From contig CANQQV010000004.1 of assembly GCA_947626095.1 (NCBI GenBank), forward strand, positions 62,001 to 126,000: DNA of 64,000 nucleotides, in the 5' to 3' direction. The translations under genes and the position numbers were made by a program. Positions 58,005 to 64,000 of this stretch are shown here, piece after piece. Origin of the DNA: an uncultured Bacilli bacterium (GTDB taxonomy: Bacteria > Bacillota_I > Bacilli_A > RF39 > UBA660). The notes under the pieces are model-generated. The model saw only the letters and a program-made list of their open reading frames with translations, was not told where the DNA came from and searched no databases. Position 1 is the stretch's first letter, and each line of letters starts with the position of its first letter.

Positions 58005-59777
58005 ATGGCTAAAATAAAAGTAATGAGTGAAAACTTAGCAAATAAAATTGCTGCTGGTGAAGTAGTTGAAAAATGTGCATCAGTTGTTAAAGAATTAGTT
58101 GAAAATAGTATTGATGCTCATGCTACTAGTATTAAAGTCGATTTAATTGATGGTGGCTTAAAAGAAATAAAAGTAACAGATGATGGAATAGGGATGGAAC
58201 ATGATGATGCCTTATTATCATTTCAAAGACATGCTACTAGTAAATTAACTAAAGAAGATGACTTATTCTTTATTAATACCCTAGGTTTCCGTGGTGAAGC
58301 TCTACCATCTATCGCTTCCGTATCAGACGTTGATTTAATTACTTGTGCTACCCAAATAGGTACTCACTTACATATTAAAGGTGGTAAATTAGAAATTGAC
58401 GAACCATCTGATAGTCGTAAAGGTACTATCATAAGCGTATATAACTTATTTTATAATACTCCAGCTCGTTTAAAATATCTAAAAAGTGAACAATACGAAC
58501 TAGCTAATACCGTATCGTATATTGAAAAATTAGCTTTATCATATCCTAATATTCAATTTGAACTTACTAATAACGATAAAACTCTTACTAAAACTAGTGG
58601 TTCTAATAGTCTTCTTAAAACTATTCACGAAATATATGGCTTAAGTGTATCTAGTAATATGTTAGAAGTTAAAGCTAGTATTGATGATTATGATATGGAA
58701 GGTTATATTTGTAAACCAGCTATCTTAAAATCTAATCGTAATCACATGATAACTATTGTTAATGGTCGTGTTGTTAAAAATAATGATTTAAATCGAGCAA
58801 TTAACGACGCTTATTATACCTATAAACCAGATATAAAATATCCAATTGTTGTCTTAAAATTTGAAACAGATCCAACTTTAATAGATGTTAATATTCACCC
58901 AACTAAACAAGATATTAAACTAAGTAAAGTTGAAGAACTATATAAAATGATAGTTGATACAATCAAAACTAAACTATATCAAGAACTATTAATACCCAAT
59001 GCTTTAAAAGAAGAACAAAAAAGCCAAATATCATTACCAACCTCAATGGTTAAAAACGAAATAGTCGAAAAGAAAGTAGTTGAAAAAGAACCAAAAAGAG
59101 AAGAGTACCAAGCTGAATTAGATTTAAGTGTCCAAGAAGAAGATACACCATACGATGAACCAAAAGATATAATCATTAATAACGAATTTAAAAAACTTGT
59201 TTTATATCCTGTTGGCTTAGCTTTAGGGACATATATTATCGCTCAAAACGAAGAAGGAATTTATTTAATCGATCAACATGCAGCTCAAGAACGTATTAAT
59301 TATGATAAGTACTTAAAAGCTTTAAAAGAAAAAGAAATAACGACAGTCGCCCCATTATTTCCCATTAATATCGAACTAAATACTAGTGATTTCTTAACTA
59401 TCAAAGAACATCTAGATATCTTAACTAATATGGGCTTTGTTATTGAAGAATTTGGTCTTAATACTTATACTATTAAAGAACATCCAACTTGGTTAAAAGA
59501 AGGTTACGAAGAAGAATCAATTCATAAAATCTTTGATACTATTATCAGTATCGGTTCTCGTTTTGATCCTGTTAAATTTAATGAACATATCGCTATTACT
59601 TTAGCTTGTAAAATGTCTATTAAAGCTAATACTAGAATAAGTACTGAAGCACAAGAAGAAATCTTAAATGAACTAGTTAATACTGACAATCCTTATAATT
59701 GTCCTCATGGTAGACCTACCATTATTAAATTTAGCGTCTACGACCTAGAAAAAATGTTTAAACGTGCTATGAATTAA
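58005..59777 (+). CDS. mutL: DNA mismatch repair protein MutL
   Basis: A 590-residue MutL. The GHKL ATPase half has 'IAAGEVVEKCASVVKELVEN', 'DDGIGM' and 'HATSKL ... GFRGEALPSIAS'. After a variable linker, the C-terminal endonuclease domain has 'DQHAAQERINYDKY', where the last acidic residue of DQHAX2EX4E is Asp rather than Glu, and 'LACKMSIKA' and 'CPHGRPTII'. It should nick DNA like Bacillus MutL. mutS is not in this window. AGGAGG precedes the ATG, 10 bases after yqeH. Confidence 0.97.
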   Translation: MAKIKVMSENLANKIAAGEVVEKCASVVKELVENSIDAHATSIKVDLIDGGLKEIKVTDDGIGMEHDDALLSFQRHATSKLTKEDDLFFINTLGFRGEALPSIASVSDVDLITCATQIGTHLHIKGGKLEIDEPSDSRKGTIISVYNLFYNTPARLKYLKSEQYELANTVSYIEKLALSYPNIQFELTNNDKTLTKTSGSNSLLKTIHEIYGLSVSSNMLEVKASIDDYDMEGYICKPAILKSNRNHMITIVNGRVVKNNDLNRAINDAYYTYKPDIKYPIVVLKFETDPTLIDVNIHPTKQDIKLSKVEELYKMIVDTIKTKLYQELLIPNALKEEQKSQISLPTSMVKNEIVEKKVVEKEPKREEYQAELDLSVQEEDTPYDEPKDIIINNEFKKLVLYPVGLALGTYIIAQNEEGIYLIDQHAAQERINYDKYLKALKEKEITTVAPLFPINIELNTSDFLTIKEHLDILTNMGFVIEEFGLNTYTIKEHPTWLKEGYEEESIHKIFDTIISIGSRFDPVKFNEHIAITLACKMSIKANTRISTEAQEEILNELVNTDNPYNCPHGRPTIIKFSVYDLEKMFKRAMN

Positions 59778-59807
59778 AAAAAGAATCAATTAATTTTGAT
59801 TCTTTTT
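59778..59807. terminator. Bidirectional terminator between mutL and the ABC exporter gene
   Basis: A twelve-base-pair AAAAAGAATCAA / TTGATTCTTTTT stem with a six-base loop; T runs on both strands. Confidence 0.9.
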
Positions 59808-61520
59808 AAGTTCCATATCATATAACTTCTTATATTCTTTATTATTCTTAAGTAATTCTTCATGTGTACCAGTTGCTACAATCTTTCCTTTATCAACCAT
59901 CATAATCTTATCACTATTAATAACTGTTGATAAACGATGGGCGATAATTAAGATTGTATAATCATCTTTCATATTATTAATTGCATCCTGAATACCTTTT
60001 TGTGTTTCATTATCCAAGGCTGAAGTCGCTTCATCAAATAAGATAATCTTTGTCTTTTGCACTAAAGCTCTTGCAATTGCTAGTCTTTGTCTTTGTCCAC
60101 CTGATAAACTTAAACCACCTTCACCAACCAAAGTATCATATTTATCTGGTAAACTTTCAATAAATTCATCAAGCATTGCTGTTTTACAAGCTTCAACTAT
60201 CTCTTCATCAGTTAAACCTTCTTTAACTATCTTAAGATTATCTTTAATCGTCATATTAAAGATATATGGATTTTGTGTAATAATACTTATATTACCTCTA
60301 ATTGAATCACGATCTAATTCTTCGATATCAACACCATCAATTAGTATTTGACCTTCTTTAATATTATACATTTTAGCTAGTAAATTAAAGATGGTTGTTT
60401 TACCAGCCCCTGATTTTCCGACAAAAGATACTGTTTCATTATGTTTAATCTTAAAACTAATATTATCTAAGACTTTCTGTTTATCATCATAACTAAATGA
60501 AACATTTTTAAATTCAAAGTCACCTTTAACTTTATCCAGATGCTTAGTTCCAAATTTTTCTTTCGCAAACACATCACTATCAATTATTTCAAAAACACGA
60601 GAAGCCGATAAATTAAAATCTTTATACCATTCCATCATTTGTGAAGCCAAAGTAAGTAAATTAAATACTCTGCCACGATACATATAAATAATAACAACAC
60701 TAGCTATTGTAATATCTCCATGACTTATCATAAAAATTGCTAGTAATATTAAACCAAAATCTAAGATATCTCTAACACTACCAGTAATTAATGAATATCG
60801 ACGCATCACTTCGCTCATTTTATATCTTTCTTGATTTAATTCCGTTATTTTTTCACTAGTTGAATTCATAAATGATTCACTAGCATTTAATACTTTAATG
60901 TCTCTAATACCTCTAATTAATTCACTAGCTAAACCAGTTGTTTTCTCTGCATGACGACGATATTCCTTATCCATTGCATTATATTTTTTTATACGTATCT
61001 TTTCTAAGATAAAAATCAAAATAATTCCTACAATATAATAGACAAATATCACTTTATTTATAACAAATATCGCAATTAATATGCCAATATTAGTTATTAC
61101 ATCGGTAACCGACATATTAAGTTGTAAGAATATATCAGATATTCTCGAAGTATCTTTTACTAGACGATCAATAAAAACCCCACTTGACTTCTTATCTAAA
61201 TCTGCCGTTTCAATTTTTAATACTTCGTTAGCCATATCAATTTGAATATCTTTTAAGACTTCTCGAGCAAATATTTGTGAATATTTACGTGCCAAAGCAT
61301 GACATATATTACGAGACAATTCAACCATTAATATTATAAGACTTAAATAAAATAAATTCTTTAATAAGCCATCTGTTAAAAAAAGCAATTCACGAGCTGA
61401 AAGTAGGGGAACAACCGCTCCAATGACAGCCAAACAAATATTAGCTAAAAAATAAAAGATAAAAACTTTCTTTTGTTTTTTAGCATATTTAAAAGCATTC
61501 TTTAAATTACTATTTTTCAC
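59790..61520 (-). CDS. ABC exporter with fused membrane and ATPase domains
   Basis: A 576-residue half-transporter that would act as a dimer. Six transmembrane helices span about residues 15-310. The ATPase has Walker A 'FVGKSGAGKTTIFNLL', signature 'LSLSGGQRQRLAIARALV', Walker B 'IILFDEATSALD' and switch His 'IAHRLST'. Drug or lipid export is typical of this class; there is no substrate clue in the neighbours. I chose the GTG at 61520, nine bases after GGAG; the ATG at 61535 lacks a site. Confidence 0.9.
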   Translation of the reverse strand: MKNSNLKNAFKYAKKQKKVFIFYFLANICLAVIGAVVPLLSARELLFLTDGLLKNLFYLSLIILMVELSRNICHALARKYSQIFAREVLKDIQIDMANEVLKIETADLDKKSSGVFIDRLVKDTSRISDIFLQLNMSVTDVITNIGILIAIFVINKVIFVYYIVGIILIFILEKIRIKKYNAMDKEYRRHAEKTTGLASELIRGIRDIKVLNASESFMNSTSEKITELNQERYKMSEVMRRYSLITGSVRDILDFGLILLAIFMISHGDITIASVVIIYMYRGRVFNLLTLASQMMEWYKDFNLSASRVFEIIDSDVFAKEKFGTKHLDKVKGDFEFKNVSFSYDDKQKVLDNISFKIKHNETVSFVGKSGAGKTTIFNLLAKMYNIKEGQILIDGVDIEELDRDSIRGNISIITQNPYIFNMTIKDNLKIVKEGLTDEEIVEACKTAMLDEFIESLPDKYDTLVGEGGLSLSGGQRQRLAIARALVQKTKIILFDEATSALDNETQKGIQDAINNMKDDYTILIIAHRLSTVINSDKIMMVDKGKIVATGTHEELLKNNKEYKKLYDMELKKNQN

Positions 61521-61600
61521 TACTATCAACTCCATATATCACTATTTTATCATATTAATCTTATTTAAAAGGTAAATATCTTTTTACTTTACTAATTATC

Positions 61601-61610
61601 ATGTTATAAT
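61601..61610 (+). promoter_or_regulatory. Extended -10 promoter of miaA
   Basis: TGTTATAAT (61602-61610), 24 bases before the ATG. Confidence 0.5.
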
Positions 61611-61633
61611 AGCAAAGAAAAAGGGTGATTATC

Positions 61634-62521
61634 ATGATTATAGTTATAACAGGACCTACAGGTGTCGGCAAAACTAAACTAAGTATCGAACTAGCTAAAA
61701 TATATAATGGCGAAATAATTAATGCTGATTCCATGCAGGTATACAAAGAGTTAGATATTGGAACCGCTAAAGCCACATTAAAAGAAAGAGAAGGTATACC
61801 TCATTATCTTTTAGATATTAAATCACTAACAGAAGATTATAATATCTATAATTACCAACTTGATTGCCGTTCCAAAATTACCGAAATAAAAAATAAAAAC
61901 AAAATTCCTATTATTGTCGGTGGCACAGGTTTATATATTAAAGGTGCCTTATATGATTACCAATTATCATACGAAGAAACTAAAGATGAAGAATTTAACG
62001 ACTTATCCAATGACGAAATCTATGAAGAACTTATAGCATATGATCCAGATTTAAATATTGATAAAAATAATCGTCGTCGTTTAGTAAGATACCTAAATAA
62101 AAAACGCAAAGAAACTTTAATAACTAAAACTAAACCAGAACTATTATATAATGACGTTATCTTTATTGGTTTAACTACTGATACCGAAAAACTATATAGT
62201 ATAATTGATAAAAGAGTCGATAAAATGATTTTAGATGGCTTAGTTGATGAAGTAAAAGCCCTTCATAAAAAGTATCCCGAAAGTCGCGCCTTAAATACAG
62301 CCATCGGTTATAAAGAATTAATCGATTTCTTCGAAGATCAAAGTACTTTTAACAATAGTATTGATTTAATCAAAAAGAATTCAAGAAACTATGCTAAAAG
62401 ACAATACACCTTCTTTAATAATCAATTAAACTTACATTGGTTTAACGTTAATTACGAAAATTTCCAAGAAACAATAAATGAAGTAATAAATTATATTGAA
62501 GAAAAACAAAAAGAGCAATAA
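61634..62521 (+). CDS. miaA: tRNA dimethylallyltransferase MiaA
   Basis: A 295-residue enzyme that attaches dimethylallyl to A37 of tRNAs reading UNN codons. The P-loop is 'ITGPTGVGKTKLSIELA', followed by 'NADSMQVYKELDIGTAK', 'IIVGGTGLYIKGALY' and 'ALNTAIGYKEL'. I chose the ATG at 61634, after AAAGGGTGA. In many Firmicutes it follows mutL, as here, apart from the inverted ABC gene between them. Confidence 0.96.
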   Translation: MIIVITGPTGVGKTKLSIELAKIYNGEIINADSMQVYKELDIGTAKATLKEREGIPHYLLDIKSLTEDYNIYNYQLDCRSKITEIKNKNKIPIIVGGTGLYIKGALYDYQLSYEETKDEEFNDLSNDEIYEELIAYDPDLNIDKNNRRRLVRYLNKKRKETLITKTKPELLYNDVIFIGLTTDTEKLYSIIDKRVDKMILDGLVDEVKALHKKYPESRALNTAIGYKELIDFFEDQSTFNNSIDLIKKNSRNYAKRQYTFFNNQLNLHWFNVNYENFQETINEVINYIEEKQKEQ

Positions 62522-62532
62522 TGCTCTTTTAA
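62508..62532. terminator. Terminator between miaA and the convergent gene
   Basis: AAAAGAGC / GCTCTTTT stem with a six-base loop. Confidence 0.8.
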
Positions 62533-63476
62533 TTTGTCTTAAATTCTAAATAGATATTTTCATCGAAATAATGATTATTTTGATCATCATTTGAATTATT
62601 ATTTTTAAGATCTTGATTTCTTAATTCTTCCGTACTTATTAAGAAATAGCTATGTTCTAGTAAGTCTTTACCAGTCGTCGTAACTGGATCATCCCAAGTT
62701 AAATCTAAATGATACCATTTATTATCTAAATAAACGGCATTCCAAACATGATTAGAAGAAGAAACTTTAAAATTCGGAATCTCAAGCTTATCTAAAATAA
62801 CTGCCATCGTATCAGCATATCCACTACATATACCATAATGATCAAATAAGACCCCATTTATTCTTGCTGAATCATAAGGACTATCATCTTCATTAGCTTT
62901 CTTACTATCATATTTTGTATTATTAACGATATAATCATGTAATACTTTTATTTTTTCTCGATTATCCATCTTATCATTAACATTTTCTTGGATTATTCTA
63001 TCAAGTTCAGTTTCAATGTCTTTAATTTCTTTACTATTATATAAATGGGTTACTTTAACTGTTATCTCCCCAGATTCATCATATGAAGTTTTAATTGCTT
63101 TATAACTATTATATGGATTAATAAAATCATTAATATTACTAAGTAAATCATTATCATTACTTAATTTACCTACATCATCCAAACAATCATCATAATCTTC
63201 ACTACAATAAAAAGTAAATTCATCCCAACCATTATTTAATACAGTATAATATATATTAACTAAATCAGTATAACTATCAGGTTCAAAATAACTAACATCT
63301 TTCACAAACATATAATCATAATTACGTTCATATATATTACTATCTTTAATAACTGGTTCTCTTTTATTAGTAAAGAATTCATTTATTCTACTATATATTT
63401 TTTCATAGTTCATGCCAATTACTACAATAACAACTATCCAAACTATAATAAAGACAATTCTTTTAAGCTTTATCAT
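62529..63476 (-). CDS. Membrane-anchored transglutaminase-like protease
   Basis: A 315-residue protein. One N-terminal transmembrane helix ('IVFIIVWIVVIVVIGM') places the rest outside the cell. The transglutaminase-like core has all three catalytic residues: Cys in 'YGICSGYADTMA', His in 'SSNHVWNAVYLD' and Asp in 'WYHLDLTWDDP'. Such domains act as cysteine proteases or wall-related enzymes. It may act on wall peptides, which is inference. Two adjacent ATGs are possible; 63476 is better spaced from GGTGA. Confidence 0.85.
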   Translation of the reverse strand: MIKLKRIVFIIVWIVVIVVIGMNYEKIYSRINEFFTNKREPVIKDSNIYERNYDYMFVKDVSYFEPDSYTDLVNIYYTVLNNGWDEFTFYCSEDYDDCLDDVGKLSNDNDLLSNINDFINPYNSYKAIKTSYDESGEITVKVTHLYNSKEIKDIETELDRIIQENVNDKMDNREKIKVLHDYIVNNTKYDSKKANEDDSPYDSARINGVLFDHYGICSGYADTMAVILDKLEIPNFKVSSSNHVWNAVYLDNKWYHLDLTWDDPVTTTGKDLLEHSYFLISTEELRNQDLKNNNSNDDQNNHYFDENIYLEFKTN

Positions 63477-63542
63477 CATATCACCATTACTATTATATCA
63501 TAAGCACCATCTAAGTCCTTAACTTTTTCATATAGTAGACAC

Positions 63543-63568
63543 AAAAAAATGAAGTATTATTACTTCAT
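63543..63568 (-). terminator. Intrinsic terminator of rpsT
   Basis: ATGAAGTA / TACTTCAT stem with a four-base loop, followed on the minus strand by a T run. It overlaps the rpsT stop codon. Confidence 0.9.
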
Positions 63569-63823
63569 ATCTTTTACTTTATTATTTAATCTTGATTTTT
63601 CTCTATCAGCAGTATTCTTTTTCATAATACCTTTGCTAACAGCTTTATCAATGTTCTTTTGTACTTTGTTTAAAGCTTCAGTAGCAGCGTCAACTTCTTT
63701 AGCAGCAATAGCATTTTCACATTCTTTAATAGAGTTTTTAACTCTAGCACTATAATCATGATTTGCTAAAGTTTTCTTAGCTATAACTTTAATTGCTTTT
63801 TTAGAACTTTTAATATTAGCCAT
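63560..63823 (-). CDS. rpsT: 30S ribosomal protein S20
   Basis: An 87-residue S20 starting 'MANIKSSKKAIKV' and continuing with 'SARVKNSIKECENAI' and 'GIMKKNTADREKSRLNNKV', the normal family pattern. AAGGAG lies nine bases before the ATG at 63823. It is a single-gene unit with its own promoter and terminator. Confidence 0.95.
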   Translation of the reverse strand: MANIKSSKKAIKVIAKKTLANHDYSARVKNSIKECENAIAAKEVDAATEALNKVQKNIDKAVSKGIMKKNTADREKSRLNNKVKDMK

Positions 63824-63857
63824 ATCTTCGTCGCTCCTTCCTTTAAATACAAATAGA

Positions 63858-63886
63858 ATTATACTAAAGATTAGGATTAATTGCAA
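63858..63886 (-). promoter_or_regulatory. Sigma-A promoter of rpsT
   Basis: On the minus strand TTGCAA, 17 bases, TATAAT, the same boxes as the promoter of the surface polymer cluster. Confidence 0.9.
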
Positions 63887-63953
63887 GGTAAAAGAACAAA
63901 AAACGTAATTTTTTTATCATTATATCTCTTATACTTAAACTGGTGAAAAGATT

Positions 63954-64000
63954 ATGGCTAAAAATTTTAAACCCCGTAAACGTCTAAAACGTAAAATTAT
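63954..64000 (+). CDS. Start of an unidentified gene (3' truncated)
   Basis: ATG after GGTGAAAAGATT opens a frame that runs off the window: 'MAKNFKPRKRLKRKI'. The basic start fits the cytoplasmic tail of a membrane protein. In Bacillus, rpsT lies next to gpr and spoIIP, so a spore gene is possible, but 15 residues do not allow a call. Confidence 0.4.
   Translation, partial: MAKNFKPRKRLKRKI

Noticed and set aside
59120..59320. Loss of MutL endonuclease function because the last acidic residue of the DQHA motif is Asp.
   Set aside because: The change is conservative and the ACK and CPHGRP motifs are intact, so activity is still expected.
1..64000. Use of UGA as Trp, as in Mollicutes.
   Set aside because: Trp is encoded by TGG throughout, and TGA acts as stop, for example at the end of murG and of the bacteriocin exporter gene.
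1..64000. CRISPR array or prophage.
   Set aside because: No regularly spaced direct repeats and no capsid, terminase, integrase or lysis genes were seen.

Overview
The window is one very AT-rich stretch (about 30% G+C by eye) with tightly packed genes, standard genetic code, sigma-A type promoters, strong intrinsic terminators and AGGTGA-type ribosome binding sites. Lipid II genes (murG, murB, murT/gatD), divIB, sepF, divIVA, a T-box leader and sporulation genes (sigK, gerE, gerM, spoIIIAH, yqfC, yqfD) indicate a Gram-positive, probably endospore-forming member of the Bacillota. It is plausibly one of the reduced, AT-rich gut lineages of the Bacilli or Clostridia; the rank below phylum cannot be fixed from this window.

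Layout. 0-6.6 kb: the 3' end of an acyl-AMP ligase, two paralogous membrane hybrid histidine kinases, an HPt-REC phosphotransfer protein and a PlsC-like acyltransferase, which look like one lipid-linked phosphorelay. 6.6-9.2 kb: an unknown cytosolic protein divergent from a WXG100-phosphodiester glycosidase fusion, a probable type VII secretion substrate. 9.3-14.8 kb: murG-murB-divIB-queH converging on murT-gatD; this GatD lacks its catalytic Cys and His. 14.9-22.2 kb: ylmH, rpsB-tsf, frr (no pyrH between them) and a ClpX-like AAA+ protein. 22.2-24.6 kb: tRNA-Arg, gerM, gerE and spoIIIAH on the minus strand, then a small cysteine-rich membrane protein. 24.7-27.5 kb: a two-peptide double-glycine bacteriocin cassette whose two precursor genes are very short. 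27.5-28.2 kb: rpsU-yqeY. 28.3-39.9 kb: a teichoic-acid-like surface polymer cluster with three glycerophosphotransferase-family proteins, an acyltransferase carrying an eight-G tract, an IspD/TarI-like cytidylyltransferase, an SDR enzyme and a TagGH exporter. 40-44.6 kb: yqfC-yqfD-vanZ-ybeY-dgkA-era-yqzL-recO. 44.6-46 kb: a lone TnpB with a candidate omega RNA. 46-53.7 kb: YfhO, a compact glycine T-box with glycyl-tRNA synthetase, an unknown protein, sepF-divIVA and sigK. 53.8-64 kb: a lipoprotein, an anchored protein, galE, yqeG-yqeH-mutL, an ABC exporter, miaA, a transglutaminase-like protein, rpsT and the first codons of another gene.

The genes fall into four main themes: cell-wall precursor synthesis and division, a surface polymer with potential for phase variation, spore development, and competition or secretion (bacteriocin, WXG100 effector). 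The most unusual items are the inactive-looking GatD, the WXG100-NAGPA fusion, the two-peptide bacteriocin, the very short glycine T-box, the ClpX-like protein with an IGF loop but no pore-loop aromatic residue, and 5' elements shared by spore genes that lie far apart.
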